Origin: Streptomyces griseocarneus
GTDB taxonomy: Bacteria; Actinomycetota; Actinomycetes; Streptomycetales; Streptomycetaceae
DNA length: 64,000 bases
Direction: 5' to 3'
NCBI RefSeq assembly: GCF_014655595.1
Contig: NZ_BNBL01000007.1
Coordinates: 325,909-389,908, forward strand
Program-made: the position numbers and the translations under genes
Shown here: piece after piece, positions 1-11,054 of the stretch
Layout: each line of letters starts with the position of its first letter
Numbering within the stretch: position 1 is the stretch's first letter
The notes under the pieces: model-generated
What the model saw: the letters and a program-made list of their open reading frames with translations, nothing else
Databases searched by the model: none
Told to the model about the DNA's origin: nothing

Positions 1-1865
<1,865 letters not shown>

Positions 1866-1955
1866 TCCCTCCCGCCCACCCGCCCCCGGCCGTCGCCGGG
1901 GGCCGGTGGGCGGCTCTCGGAATCCCCCCTCGCCCGTGGAAGGCCCGCCACCACC

Positions 1956-3074
1956 ATGTACTCCCTCTTCTTCCGACTGATCTTCCAGCGGATGGACCCC
2001 GAGCGGGCCCACCACCTCGCCTTCGCCTGGATCCGCGCCGCCGCCCGCGTCCCCGTCCTGCGCACGTTCGTCGCGGCGGTCCTCGCCCCCCGGCACAAGG
2101 AGCTGCGCACCGAGGCCCTGGGCCTGCGCATGCACGGCCCCTTCGGCCTCGCGGCCGGCTTCGACAAGAACGCCTCGGCCATCGACGGCATGAGCATGCT
2201 CGGGTTCGACCACGTCGAGATCGGCACCGTCACCGCGCAGCCGCAGCCCGGCAACCCCAAGAAGCGCCTCTTCCGCCTCGTCGCGGACCGCGCGCTCGTC
2301 AACCGCATGGGCTTCAACAACGACGGCTCGGCGGCCGTCGCGGAGCGCCTGGCGGCCCGCAAGGCCGCCTTCCGCACGACCGTCGGCGTCAACATCGGCA
2401 AGACCAAGATCGTGCCGGAAGAGGAGGCCGTCGCCGACTACGTCGCCTCCACCGAGCGCCTCGCCGTCCACGCCGACTACCTCGTCGTCAACGTCTCCTC
2501 GCCCAACACGCCCGGCCTGCGCAACCTGCAGGCCACCGAGGCGCTGCGCCCGCTGCTCACCGCCGTCCGCGAGGCCGCGGACCGCACGGTCACCGACCGC
2601 CGCGTGCCGCTGCTGGTGAAGATCGCCCCGGACCTGGCCGACGAGGACGTCGACGCCGTCGCCGACCTCGCCGTCGAGCTGGGCCTGGACGGCATCATCG
2701 CCACCAACACCACGATCGCCCGCGACGGACTGGGTCTGAAGACCCCGAAGCGCACCGTCGAGGCCATCGGCGCCGGCGGCCTGTCCGGCGCCCCCCTCAA
2801 GGCGCGCTCGCTGGAGGTCCTGAGCCGCCTGTACGCCCGTGTGGGCGACCGGATCACCCTGGTCGGTGTCGGGGGCGTGGAGAGCGCCGACGACGCCTGG
2901 GAGCGCATCCTGGCGGGCGCCACGCTCGTCCAGGGCTACAGCGCCTTCATCTACGAGGGCCCCTTCTGGTGCCGGAAGATCCACAACGGCCTGGCCGAGC
3001 GCCTGGCCGCCAGCCCCTACGCCACCCTCGCCGAGGCCGTCGGCGCAGAGACCCGGAAGAAGGCCGCCGCATGA
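1956..3074 (+). CDS. pyrD: Dihydroorotate dehydrogenase (quinone), class 2
   Basis: Encodes 372 residues. It oxidises dihydroorotate to orotate with FMN and passes electrons to membrane quinone, the fourth step of UMP synthesis. The N-terminal helix region MYSLFFRLIFQRMDPERAHHL is typical of the membrane-associated class 2 enzymes. NVSSPNTPGLRNLQ carries the class 2 catalytic serine, and GVGGVESADDAWERILAGA is the FMN phosphate-binding end. The C-terminus runs slightly past the barrel with a Lys/Ala-rich tail. Its stop overlaps the pyrF start in an ATGA, implying coupled translation. Confidence 0.96.
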   Translation: MYSLFFRLIFQRMDPERAHHLAFAWIRAAARVPVLRTFVAAVLAPRHKELRTEALGLRMHGPFGLAAGFDKNASAIDGMSMLGFDHVEIGTVTAQPQPGNPKKRLFRLVADRALVNRMGFNNDGSAAVAERLAARKAAFRTTVGVNIGKTKIVPEEEAVADYVASTERLAVHADYLVVNVSSPNTPGLRNLQATEALRPLLTAVREAADRTVTDRRVPLLVKIAPDLADEDVDAVADLAVELGLDGIIATNTTIARDGLGLKTPKRTVEAIGAGGLSGAPLKARSLEVLSRLYARVGDRITLVGVGGVESADDAWERILAGATLVQGYSAFIYEGPFWCRKIHNGLAERLAASPYATLAEAVGAETRKKAAA

Positions 3075-3922
3075 CGACCCCCGAACCCTTCGGCTCCCGC
3101 CTGCGCCGCGCCATGGACGAGCGCGGTCCGCTGTGCGTCGGCATCGACCCGCACGCCTCGCTGCTCGCCGACTGGGGCCTGTCCGACGACATCGCGGGCC
3201 TGGAGCGCTTCACGTACACCGTCGTGGAGGCCCTGGCCGACCGGGTGGCCGTCCTCAAGCCGCAGTCGGCCTTCTTCGAGCGCTTCGGCTCGCGCGGCGT
3301 CGCCGTCCTGGAGCGGGCCGTGGCCGACTCCCGCGCCGCCGGCGCGCTCGTGCTGATGGACGCCAAGCGCGGCGACATCGGCTCGACCATGGCCGCGTAC
3401 GCCGCGACCTACCTGGACCCCGCCTCGCCGCTGTTCTCCGACGCGGTCACCGTCAGCCCGTACCTGGGCTACGGCTCGCTGCGCCCGGCGCTGGACCTGG
3501 CGCGCGAGAGCGGCACCGGCGTCTTCGTCCTCGCGCTCACCTCCAACCCGGAGGGCGCCGAGGTGCAGCACGCGGTGCGCGCGGACGGCTCGAGCGTCGC
3601 GGCCACGATGCTGGACCACCTGCGGGCCGAGAACGCGGGTGCCGAGCCCATGGGCTCGTACGGCGCGGTCGTCGGGGCGACGCTGAGTGACTCCCTGGCC
3701 GCGGCGGGTGCCGATCTGGCCATCAACGGCCCGCTGCTCGCCCCCGGCATCGGAGCACAGGGCGCCACCGCCGCCGACCTGCCCAAGGTCTTCGGCGCGG
3801 CCGTGCGGGACGTTGTCCCGAATGTGAGCCGCGGAGTGCTCCGGCACGGCCCGGATACGGCCGCTCTGCGCGAGAGTGCGGCGCGTTTCGCCGCCGAGGT
3901 GCGCGAAGCGGTGGCCGGCTAG
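3071..3922 (+). CDS. pyrF: Orotidine 5'-phosphate decarboxylase (long actinobacterial type)
   Basis: Encodes 283 residues and converts OMP to UMP. The catalytic Asp-Lys-Asp signature is DAKRGDIGST at residues 97-106. The length and the N-terminal CVGIDPHASLLADWGL fit the longer mycobacterial/streptomycete subfamily rather than the roughly 230-residue enteric form. Translation starts at the ATG that overlaps the pyrD stop by four bases, so the two are almost certainly co-translated. A 257-base gap separates it from mihF, which probably has its own promoter. Confidence 0.96.
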   Translation: MTTPEPFGSRLRRAMDERGPLCVGIDPHASLLADWGLSDDIAGLERFTYTVVEALADRVAVLKPQSAFFERFGSRGVAVLERAVADSRAAGALVLMDAKRGDIGSTMAAYAATYLDPASPLFSDAVTVSPYLGYGSLRPALDLARESGTGVFVLALTSNPEGAEVQHAVRADGSSVAATMLDHLRAENAGAEPMGSYGAVVGATLSDSLAAAGADLAINGPLLAPGIGAQGATAADLPKVFGAAVRDVVPNVSRGVLRHGPDTAALRESAARFAAEVREAVAG

Positions 3923-4179
3923 CGCGTCCCACGCCGGAGGCAGCGGCGAGTTAACGCCAAACACCAAGGAAAATTGTCGGTCATTATGTCCGGAAAAGTC
4001 CCGGTCGATCGAGGCTGACCAGGACTTTTCGCTTGTTCTCGCTGACTGGAGCGGGATCGGCCGCTAGTCTCCGACGAGAGCGAACGTGCAAGCGCGTTGC
4101 TCGTTGCTCCGCAGGTGTGGGCCGACTAGGTTCCTCACCGGTCCGTATCCGACAGTTCGACATCCGAGGTGACGTAGGC
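3923..4179. other. Intergenic region pyrF-mihF, probable mihF promoter region
   Basis: No gene seen. The stretch around 3955-3990 is clearly richer in A and T than the flanking coding DNA, which fits a promoter for the highly expressed nucleoid protein downstream. A ribosome-binding GAGGTG at 4165-4170 precedes the GTG start of mihF. No terminator with a T-run follows pyrF. The exact promoter elements are not assigned. Confidence 0.4.
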
Positions 4180-4503
4180 GTGGCTCTTCCGCCCCTTACC
4201 CCTGAACAGCGCGCAGCCGCGCTCGAAAAGGCCGCCGCGGCTCGCCGGGCCCGCGCCGAGGTCAAGAATCGACTCAAGCACTCCGGCGCCTCGCTGCACG
4301 AGGTCATCAAGCAGGGCCAGGAGGACGACGTCATCGGCAAGATGAAGGTCAGCGCCCTCCTGGAGAGCCTGCCCGGCGTGGGCAAGGTCCGCGCCAAGCA
4401 GATCATGGAACGGCTCGGGATCTCCGAGAGCCGCCGTGTCCGCGGCCTCGGCTCGAACCAGATCGCCTCCCTGGAGCGCGAGTTCGGCGGCAAGGCCGCC
4501 TGA
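4180..4503 (+). CDS. mihF: Integration host factor, actinobacterial type (sIHF/mIHF)
   Basis: Encodes 107 residues beginning at GTG, giving VALPPLTPEQRAAALEKAA. A longer open frame exists upstream, but this start has a GAGGTG nine bases ahead and gives the family length. The protein binds DNA without strong sequence preference and shapes the nucleoid; in Streptomyces it influences sporulation and antibiotic production. The helix-two-turn-helix core LPGVGKVRAKQIMERLGI contacts DNA, and the N-terminal Ala/Arg/Lys-rich helix is typical. It is unrelated in sequence to enteric IHF despite the name. gmk and rpoZ follow, the standard actinobacterial order. Confidence 0.95.
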   Translation: MALPPLTPEQRAAALEKAAAARRARAEVKNRLKHSGASLHEVIKQGQEDDVIGKMKVSALLESLPGVGKVRAKQIMERLGISESRRVRGLGSNQIASLEREFGGKAA

Positions 4504-4599
4504 CAACGACCCGACGGCCACCCCTGACGGCGGCCCGAAGGCCACCCGGCGGCGGGCCCGGCGTTCCCAGGCACTCCCGGGAACCGGGATAATCGCTGC

Positions 4600-5190
4600 A
4601 TGAGTACTGCAGTCTCCCGGGGGACGTCCCCCGTCCCTCCGGCCGGACAACCGCGGCTGACCGTGCTCTCCGGCCCCTCCGGGGTCGGTAAGAGCACGGT
4701 CGTCGCCCACATGCGCAAGGCCCACCCCGAGGTGTGGCTCTCGGTCTCCGCCACCACTCGCAAGCCGCGACCCGGTGAGCGGGAGGGGGTCCAGTACTTC
4801 TTCGTCGACGACGAGGAGTTCGACAAGCTCGTCGCCAACGGCGAGCTGCTGGAGTGGGCCGAGTTCGCGGGCAACCGCTACGGCACCCCGCGCAAGGCCG
4901 TGCTCGACCGCCTGGAGGCGGGCGAGCCGGTCCTGCTGGAGATCGACCTCCAGGGCGCCCGGCAGGTCCGCGAGACCATGCCGGAGGCCCAGCTGGTCTT
5001 CCTCGCGCCGCCGAGCTGGGACGAGCTGGTCCGCCGGCTCACCGGCCGGGGGACCGAGTCGCCCGAGGTCATCGAGCGCCGGCTGACGGTCGCCAAGGTC
5101 GAGCTGGCGGCGGAGTCGGAGTTCGACACCACGCTGGTCAACACCTCGGTCGAGGACGTAGCACGCGAGCTGCTAGCCTTGCTGAGCTGA
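4600..5190 (+). CDS. gmk: Guanylate kinase
   Basis: Encodes 196 residues. It phosphorylates GMP to GDP using ATP. The P-loop GPSGVGKST lies at residues 25-33, followed by the GMP-binding segment SVSATTRKPRPGE and EGVQYFF, and LLEIDLQGARQVR in the core. The N-terminus has a short Pro/Ser-rich extension before the first strand, common in actinobacteria. It sits 34 bases before rpoZ, consistent with co-transcription. Confidence 0.96.
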   Translation: MSTAVSRGTSPVPPAGQPRLTVLSGPSGVGKSTVVAHMRKAHPEVWLSVSATTRKPRPGEREGVQYFFVDDEEFDKLVANGELLEWAEFAGNRYGTPRKAVLDRLEAGEPVLLEIDLQGARQVRETMPEAQLVFLAPPSWDELVRRLTGRGTESPEVIERRLTVAKVELAAESEFDTTLVNTSVEDVARELLALLS

Positions 5191-5224
5191 ACATCTTTCT
5201 TCACCCCCCTTCGGAAGGCAGAGA

Positions 5225-5497
5225 GTGTCCTCTTCCATCACCGCGCCCGAGGGCATCATCAACCCGCCGATTGATGAGCTGCTCGAGGCGACCGACTCGA
5301 AGTACAGCCTGGTGATCTACGCCGCCAAGCGCGCGCGTCAGATCAACGCGTACTACTCGCAGCTCGGCGAGGGCCTGCTGGAGTACGTCGGCCCGCTGGT
5401 GGACACCCACGTCCACGAGAAGCCGCTCTCCATCGCGCTCCGCGAGATCAACGCGGGTCTGCTGACCTCCGAGGCCGTCGAGGCCCCGGCGCAGTAA
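5225..5497 (+). CDS. rpoZ: DNA-directed RNA polymerase omega subunit
   Basis: Encodes 90 residues from a GTG start with a GGAAGG ribosome site about eight bases upstream. Omega wraps the C-terminal tail of beta-prime and helps RNA polymerase assembly. The recognisable core is INPPIDELLEATDSKYSLVI then YAAKRARQINAYYSQ, followed by a C-terminus ending PAQ. Length and sequence fit the streptomycete protein. Confidence 0.96.
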   Translation: MSSSITAPEGIINPPIDELLEATDSKYSLVIYAAKRARQINAYYSQLGEGLLEYVGPLVDTHVHEKPLSIALREINAGLLTSEAVEAPAQ

Positions 5498-5628
5498 GCG
5501 CAGTTTTTCGGCATTTCTTCGGAATGTGCGCCACCACGGGCCCGGCAGCGCCCCTGCCGGGCCTTTGGTGTGTCATAGACCCGTACACACGTACGTGTGC
5601 ACGGGGATCGTGGGGAGAAGCGAGAGCG

Positions 5629-6831
5629 ATGGACAAGCCCAAGGTCGTCCTGGGAGTCAGCGGCGGCATCGCCGCCTACAAGGCGTGCGAGCTGCTGCGC
5701 AGGCTCACCGAGTCGGGACACGACGTACGGGTCGTGCCGACCGAGTCGGCCCTGCACTTCGTCGGCGAGGCGACCTGGTCCGCGCTCTCCGGCCACCCCG
5801 CCGTCACCCAGGTGTGGGAGACCGTCCACGAGGTGCCGCACGTGCGGATCGGCCAGCAGGCCGACCTGGTCGTGGTGGCCCCCGCCACCGCCGACATGCT
5901 GGCCAAGGCCGCCCACGGCCTGGCCGACGACCTGCTCACGAACACCCTCCTGACCGCCCGCTGCCCGGTGGTCTTCGCCCCGGCCATGCACACCGAGATG
6001 TGGGAGAACGCGGCCACCCAGGAGAACGTGGCGACGCTGCGCCGCCGCGGCGCGGTCGTCCTCGAGCCCGCCGTCGGCCGGCTGACCGGCGTCGACACCG
6101 GCAAGGGCCGCTTCCCCGAGCCGGGCGAGATCTTCGAGGTCTGCCGCCGGGTGCTGGCCCGCGGCGCCCGGGAGCCCGACCTCGCGGGCCGGCACGTGGT
6201 CATCAGCGCCGGCGGCACGCGCGAGCCCCTGGACCCGGTCCGGTACCTGGGCAACCGCTCCTCGGGCAAGCAGGGGTACGCCCTGGCCCGTACCGCCGTG
6301 GCCCGCGGGGCCAGGGTGACGCTCGTCGCCGCCAACAGCGAGCTGCCCGACCCCGCCGGCGTGGACGTGGTCCACGTGGGGACGGCCGTTCAACTGCGGG
6401 AAGCCGTGATCAAGGCGGCGGCGGACGCGGACGCCGTGGTGATGGCCGCGGCCGTGGCCGACTTCCGGCCCGCCCGGTACGCCGAGGGCAAGATCAAGAA
6501 GCGGGACGGCGAGGAGCCCGAGCCGGTCGCGCTCGTGCGCAACCCGGACGTCCTCGCGGAGCTCTCCGCCGACCGCGCCCGCCCCGGCCAGATCGTCGTG
6601 GGCTTCGCCGCCGAGACCGACGACGTCCTCGCCAACGGCCGCGCCAAACTCGCCCGCAAGGGCTGTGACCTGCTGGTCGTCAATGAGGTGGGGGAGCGCA
6701 GGACGTTCGGTTCCGAGGAGAACGAGGCGGTCGTCCTGGCCCCCGACGGCACCGAGACCCCGGTCCCGCACGGCCCCAAGGAGGCCCTCGCGGACACGGT
6801 CTGGGACCTGGTCTCCCCGCGTCTGGCCTGA
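5629..6831 (+). CDS. coaBC: Bifunctional phosphopantothenoylcysteine decarboxylase / phosphopantothenate-cysteine ligase
   Basis: Encodes 400 residues. It catalyses two steps of coenzyme A synthesis: ligation of 4'-phosphopantothenate to cysteine, then FMN-dependent decarboxylation. The N-terminal decarboxylase half starts KVVLGVSGGIAAYKACELL and holds PAMHTEMWENAAT, the substrate-recognition loop. The C-terminal ligase half has ISAGGTREPLDPVRYLGNRS and the conserved AAAVADFRP and KIKK segments. The ATG at 5629 is preferred over an upstream in-frame ATG because GGGGAGAAG lies at 5612-5620 and the product then starts at the expected first strand. Confidence 0.95.
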   Translation: MDKPKVVLGVSGGIAAYKACELLRRLTESGHDVRVVPTESALHFVGEATWSALSGHPAVTQVWETVHEVPHVRIGQQADLVVVAPATADMLAKAAHGLADDLLTNTLLTARCPVVFAPAMHTEMWENAATQENVATLRRRGAVVLEPAVGRLTGVDTGKGRFPEPGEIFEVCRRVLARGAREPDLAGRHVVISAGGTREPLDPVRYLGNRSSGKQGYALARTAVARGARVTLVAANSELPDPAGVDVVHVGTAVQLREAVIKAAADADAVVMAAAVADFRPARYAEGKIKKRDGEEPEPVALVRNPDVLAELSADRARPGQIVVGFAAETDDVLANGRAKLARKGCDLLVVNEVGERRTFGSEENEAVVLAPDGTETPVPHGPKEALADTVWDLVSPRLA

Positions 6832-7020
6832 CCCGCGAGGCGGGTGTGGTTCGCCGTGCTCTCGTGACGGGAGTCACAGGGCGTGCCCCATGTCATGTGG
6901 GGCGGGATGTTCGAAGCCCGAGAACGCCGGATAAACTGGCATCGGATCCGAGTCGAGCGCAGCTCTCGGCCGGATCCGTCAAATGATCAGCCAGCAGCCG
7001 CTGCAACCCCAGGGAGCGAT

Positions 7021-8229
7021 GTGTCCCGCCGCCTGTTCACCTCGGAGTCCGTCACCGAGGGTCACCCCGACAAGATCGCTGACCAGATCAGCGACTCCAT
7101 TCTCGACGCCCTCCTCAAGGAGGACCCGACGTCCCGCGTCGCCGTCGAGACCCTGATCACCACCGGCCTGGTGCACGTGGCCGGCGAGGTGACCACCAAG
7201 GCGTACGCGCCGATCGCCTCTCTCGTGCGCAACAAGATCCTCGAGATCGGCTACGACTCGTCGAAGAAGGGCTTCGACGGCGCTTCCTGCGGCGTCTCGG
7301 TCTCCATCGGCGCGCAGTCCCCGGACATCGCGCAGGGTGTCGACACCGCGTACGAGTCGCGCGTCGAGGGCGATGAGGACGAGCTCGACAAGCAGGGCGC
7401 GGGCGACCAGGGCCTGATGTTCGGCTACGCCTGCGACGAGACCCCGAACCTGATGCCGCTGCCGATCGAGCTCGCGCACCGGCTCTCGCGCCGCCTGTCG
7501 GAGGTCCGCAAGAACGGGACCATCCCCTACCTGCGCCCCGACGGCAAGACCCAGGTCACCATCGAGTACGACGGCAACAAGGCCGTGCGCCTGGACACCG
7601 TCGTCGTCTCCTCCCAGCACGCGTCGGACATCGACCTGGACTCGCTGCTGGCACCCGACATCCGCGAGTTCGTCGTCGAGCACGTCCTCAAGGAGCTCGT
7701 CGAGGACGGCATCAAGCTGGACACCGACGGCTACCGCCTCCTGGTGAACCCGACCGGCCGCTTCGAGATCGGCGGCCCGATGGGCGACGCCGGCCTCACC
7801 GGCCGCAAGATCATCATCGACACCTACGGCGGCATGGCCCGCCACGGCGGCGGCGCCTTCTCCGGCAAGGACCCGTCCAAGGTCGACCGCTCGGCCGCCT
7901 ACGCCATGCGCTGGGTCGCCAAGAACGTCGTCGCCGCGGGCCTGGCCGCCCGCTGCGAGGTCCAGGTCGCCTACGCGATCGGCAAGGCCGAGCCGGTGGG
8001 CCTGTTCGTCGAGACCTTCGGCACCAACACGGTCGACACCGAGAAGATCGAGAACGCCATCGCCGAGGTCTTCGACCTCCGCCCGGCCGCGATCATCCGC
8101 GACCTCGACCTGCTCCGCCCGATCTACGCCCAGACCGCGGCCTACGGCCACTTCGGCCGTGAGCTCCCCGACTTCACCTGGGAGCGCACCGACCGCGTCG
8201 AGGCCCTGAAGAAGGCCGCGGGCCTGTAG
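7021..8229 (+). CDS. metK: S-adenosylmethionine synthetase
   Basis: Encodes 402 residues and makes SAM from methionine and ATP, releasing phosphate and diphosphate. Signatures are EGHPDKIADQISD near the N-terminus, GAGDQGLMFGYACDE, and the P-loop-like GGGAFSGKDPSKVDRSAAYA. An in-frame ATG at 6883 would add 46 residues with no family likeness, so the GTG at 7021 with GGGAG at 7012-7016 is chosen. The 190-base upstream region contains a possible minus-10 TAAACT near 6931. I looked for a SAM riboswitch there and did not recognise one. Confidence 0.96.
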   Translation: MSRRLFTSESVTEGHPDKIADQISDSILDALLKEDPTSRVAVETLITTGLVHVAGEVTTKAYAPIASLVRNKILEIGYDSSKKGFDGASCGVSVSIGAQSPDIAQGVDTAYESRVEGDEDELDKQGAGDQGLMFGYACDETPNLMPLPIELAHRLSRRLSEVRKNGTIPYLRPDGKTQVTIEYDGNKAVRLDTVVVSSQHASDIDLDSLLAPDIREFVVEHVLKELVEDGIKLDTDGYRLLVNPTGRFEIGGPMGDAGLTGRKIIIDTYGGMARHGGGAFSGKDPSKVDRSAAYAMRWVAKNVVAAGLAARCEVQVAYAIGKAEPVGLFVETFGTNTVDTEKIENAIAEVFDLRPAAIIRDLDLLRPIYAQTAAYGHFGRELPDFTWERTDRVEALKKAAGL

Positions 8230-8251
8230 GCCCGGCCGGCCCGGCCTGTCG

Positions 8252-8283
8252 AAGGCGCCCCCGCTTCCGAGCGGGGGCGCCTT
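8252..8283 (+). terminator. Intrinsic-type terminator after metK
   Basis: A perfect 14-bp stem (8252-8265 with 8270-8283) closes a TCCG loop, 22 bases after the metK stop. The 3' arm ends in TT and is followed by CGTTG rather than a clear T-run, which is usual for GC-rich actinomycete terminators. It separates metK from priA. Confidence 0.8.
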
Positions 8284-8316
8284 TCGTTGTCAGTGCCCTC
8301 TGATAGGACTGGAGCC

Positions 8317-10461
8317 GTGAGCAGCGAGAACGGGCGGTCGGAGCGGGAGGCTCCCGAGGTGGAGCAGCTCGCGCTCATCCGGGAGAGCGTGCGCAAGGCC
8401 AAGGTGCCGCGGGCCAAGCCGAGGACGTGGCGGGGGGCCGCGCTGGCGGCCGAGCTGCCGGTGGCGCGGGTGCTGGTCGACAAGGGGCCGGTGCACCTGG
8501 ACCGGCTGTGGGACTACGCCGTGCCCGCCGAGCTGGACGCCGACGCCCGGCCGGGGACGCGGGTGCGGGTGCGGTTCGGGGCCGGTGCGCGCAATGTGCG
8601 CGGGGGGCGGCGCGAGGGGGGCGGGCTGCTCGACGGGTTCATCGTGGAGCGGGTCGCCGAGTCCGACTACCAGGGGCCCCTGGCCGCCCTCGCCCAGGTG
8701 CTCTCGCCCGAGCCGGTGCTGAGCCCCGCGCTGCTGGGGCTGTGCCGGTCCGTCGCCGACCGCTACGCCGGCTCGCTCGCCGACGTGCTGCAGCTGGCGG
8801 TGCCGCCCCGGCACGCCCGGATCGAGGCCGAGCCCTCGCCCGCGCCGCTGCCGCCGCCCGCCGCGCCGGAGCCGGGCACCTGGGCGCGGTATCCGGCCGG
8901 GCCCGCCTATCTGGACGCCGTCGCCCGGGGCGACTGCCCGCGTGCGGTGTGGACCGCGCTCCCCGGGCCGCACTGGGCGGACGAGCTGGCCCGGGCGGCC
9001 GCCGCCGCGCTGGCCTCGGGGCGCGGCGCGCTCGTCGTCGTGCCGGACGGCCGGACCGCGGCCCGTGTCGACGCGGCGCTGAGTGCGCTGCTCGGTGCGG
9101 GGCGCCATGTGCTGCTGACCGCCGACACCGGCCCCGAGGAGCGGTACCGCCGCTGGCTGGCGGTCAGCCGGGGCGCCGTACGGGCGGTGGTGGGCACCCG
9201 GGCCGCGATGTTCGCGCCCGTACGGGACCTGGGGCTCGCCGCCATCTGGGACGACGGCGACTCCAGCCACAGCGAGCCGCACGCCCCGCAGCCGCACGCC
9301 CGCGAGGTGCTGCTCTCACGGGCCGCGCACGAGAAGGCGGCGTTCCTGCTGGGCGGCTTCGGCTGCACCGTGGAGGCGGCGCAGCTGGTCGACACCGGCT
9401 GGGCCCTTCCGCTGGCCGCCGACCGGGAGCGGCTGAGGGCGCTCGCGCCCCGGGTGCGCACGGTGGGGGAGGCCGACGAGGCGCGGGACGCGGCCGCGCG
9501 CGCCGCCCGGCTGCCCACGGTCGCCTGGGAGGCCGCCCGCGAGGGCCTCAAGCACGGGCCGGTGCTGGTGCAGGTCCCGCGCCGGGGCTACGTACCGCGC
9601 CTGGCCTGCGAGCGGTGCCGCGAGCCCGCGCGCTGCGTCCACTGCGCGGGGCCGCTGGAGGCGCGGGGCGAGGGCGGGGCGCTGCACTGCGGCTGGTGCG
9701 GGCAGGAGGCCCGCGACTGGCACTGCGGCGAGTGCGGAGGCTTCCGGCTGCGCGCCCAGGTGGTGGGGGCCCGGCGTACGGCCGAGGAGCTGGGGCGGGC
9801 GTTCCCGGCCGTGCCGGTACGGATCTCTGGTCGCGATCACGTCCTGGACACCGTGCCCGGCCGGCCCGCGCTGGTCGTCTCCACGCCCGGTGCCGAGCCG
9901 GTCGCCGAGGGCGGCTACGCGGCCGCCCTGCTGCTGGACGGCTGGGCCCTGCTGGGCCGCCCCGACCTGCGGGCGGGGGAGGAGGCGCTGCGCCGCTGGC
10001 TGGGGGCGGCGGCGCTGGTGCGGGGCGCGGAGGCGGGCGGCACGGTGGTGGTCGTGGCCGATCCGACGCTGCGGCCCGTTCAGGCGCTGGTCCGCTGGGA
10101 TCCCGCCGGGCACGCGGTGCGCGAGCTGGCCGACCGGGCCGAGCTGGGCTTTCCGCCGGTCTCCCGGATGGCGGCCGTCGCCGGGCCGCCGTCCGCCGTC
10201 GCGGAGCTGATCGGGATGGCGGACCTGCCGGACGGGGCCGAGGTGCTCGGCCCCGTGCCCCTTCCGGAGCCCCTGCCGGGCCGGCCGCGGCGGGCGGGGG
10301 ATGTGCCGTCGGGGGAGCGGTGGGAGCGTGCGCTGATCCGGGTGCGCCCGGGCCAGGGCGCGGCGCTCGCCGCCGCCCTCAAGGCCGCCCAGGCGATACG
10401 GCTCGCCCGCCGCGACGGGGAGCCGGTGCGGCTGCGGGTGGACCCGCCGGACATCGGGTGA
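8317..10461 (+). CDS. priA: PriA-family primosomal protein N', helicase motifs degenerate
   Basis: Encodes 714 residues from GTG 8317 (GGAG five bases upstream). PriA restarts stalled replication forks. The N-terminal 3' DNA-binding domain (PVARVLVDKGPVHLDRLWDY) is present. The zinc-binding cysteines are clear: CERCREPARC, CVHC, CGWC and CGEC. The Walker A lysine motif of active PriA helicases is not seen: the matching stretch reads GRGALVVVPDGRTAARVD, and the DEAH-like position reads IWDDGDSS. Loss of helicase motifs is the known state of actinobacterial PriA, so this is probably a structural loader rather than an ATP-driven helicase. The C-terminal domain ends RLRVDPPDIG. Confidence 0.9.
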   Translation: MSSENGRSEREAPEVEQLALIRESVRKAKVPRAKPRTWRGAALAAELPVARVLVDKGPVHLDRLWDYAVPAELDADARPGTRVRVRFGAGARNVRGGRREGGGLLDGFIVERVAESDYQGPLAALAQVLSPEPVLSPALLGLCRSVADRYAGSLADVLQLAVPPRHARIEAEPSPAPLPPPAAPEPGTWARYPAGPAYLDAVARGDCPRAVWTALPGPHWADELARAAAAALASGRGALVVVPDGRTAARVDAALSALLGAGRHVLLTADTGPEERYRRWLAVSRGAVRAVVGTRAAMFAPVRDLGLAAIWDDGDSSHSEPHAPQPHAREVLLSRAAHEKAAFLLGGFGCTVEAAQLVDTGWALPLAADRERLRALAPRVRTVGEADEARDAAARAARLPTVAWEAAREGLKHGPVLVQVPRRGYVPRLACERCREPARCVHCAGPLEARGEGGALHCGWCGQEARDWHCGECGGFRLRAQVVGARRTAEELGRAFPAVPVRISGRDHVLDTVPGRPALVVSTPGAEPVAEGGYAAALLLDGWALLGRPDLRAGEEALRRWLGAAALVRGAEAGGTVVVVADPTLRPVQALVRWDPAGHAVRELADRAELGFPPVSRMAAVAGPPSAVAELIGMADLPDGAEVLGPVPLPEPLPGRPRRAGDVPSGERWERALIRVRPGQGAALAAALKAAQAIRLARRDGEPVRLRVDPPDIG

Positions 10462-10544
10462 CGGGCGCCCTCGGGGTGAGCGCAGGGCCGCCGCGCCGTG
10501 GTGGTCGCCCGGTCGGCGACCCCAGGAGCGGAGGCGGAGCCGCC

Positions 10545-11054
10545 TCAGCCGTTGCGGGGGCCCGGGAACGCGGAGGCCGTGCGCGGCTCCTCGCGGTGGG
10601 CGCCCGGCTGGCCGGGGACCGTGCGGGCCGCCGGGACGACCGGCACCGCCGCCGGCTCGGCGGTGCGGACCGCCGACTCCGTGGCCTCGGCCGTGCCCTG
10701 CGTGCCCGCACGCCGCGCCCCGTAGCGGCGGTGCACCGCCTGCTTGGTGACGCCGAGCGCCGAACCCACCGCATCCCACGAGAAGCCCAGCGAGCGGTCG
10801 AAGTCCACCGCCGCGGTGACCAGCGTCTCGACGCTGTCCCGCAGCTCCTGCGCCAGCCGGACCGTCGGCGCGGGCGCGCGTCCGTAGACGACGAAGCCCG
10901 CCGACGGGCCGGTGCGGCGCGGGCGGTAGACATTGCCCAGCTGAGCGGTGAGGGTACGCAGTGCGTCCACCTGACGGCGGACCCTCTCGATGTCCCGGAC
11001 CAGAAGATGCAGGCTGGCCCGTGCCTGGGCGTCGTGGGTTGCGTGGTCGGGCAT
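10545..11054 (-). CDS. Small HTH-containing protein, conserved beside priA-fmt
   Basis: Encodes 169 residues starting MPDHATHDAQARASLHLL. An upstream in-frame start would add 42 residues of low plausibility. The first half is helical (LVRDIERVRRQVDALRTLTAQL). The middle carries a helix-turn-helix-like segment, SWDAVGSALGVTKQAVHRRY, and the C-terminal 50 residues are Ala/Pro/Val-rich and probably disordered. I infer a DNA-binding regulator but the target is unknown. It lies opposite to and between priA and fmt, a position I associate with a conserved Streptomyces protein. Confidence 0.75.
   Translation of the reverse strand: MPDHATHDAQARASLHLLVRDIERVRRQVDALRTLTAQLGNVYRPRRTGPSAGFVVYGRAPAPTVRLAQELRDSVETLVTAAVDFDRSLGFSWDAVGSALGVTKQAVHRRYGARRAGTQGTAEATESAVRTAEPAAVPVVPAARTVPGQPGAHREEPRTASAFPGPRNG

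Noticed and set aside
6832..7020. SAM riboswitch before metK
   Set aside because: None of the conserved SAM-I, SAM-II or SAM-IV segments was recognised. The region looks like a plain promoter and leader.
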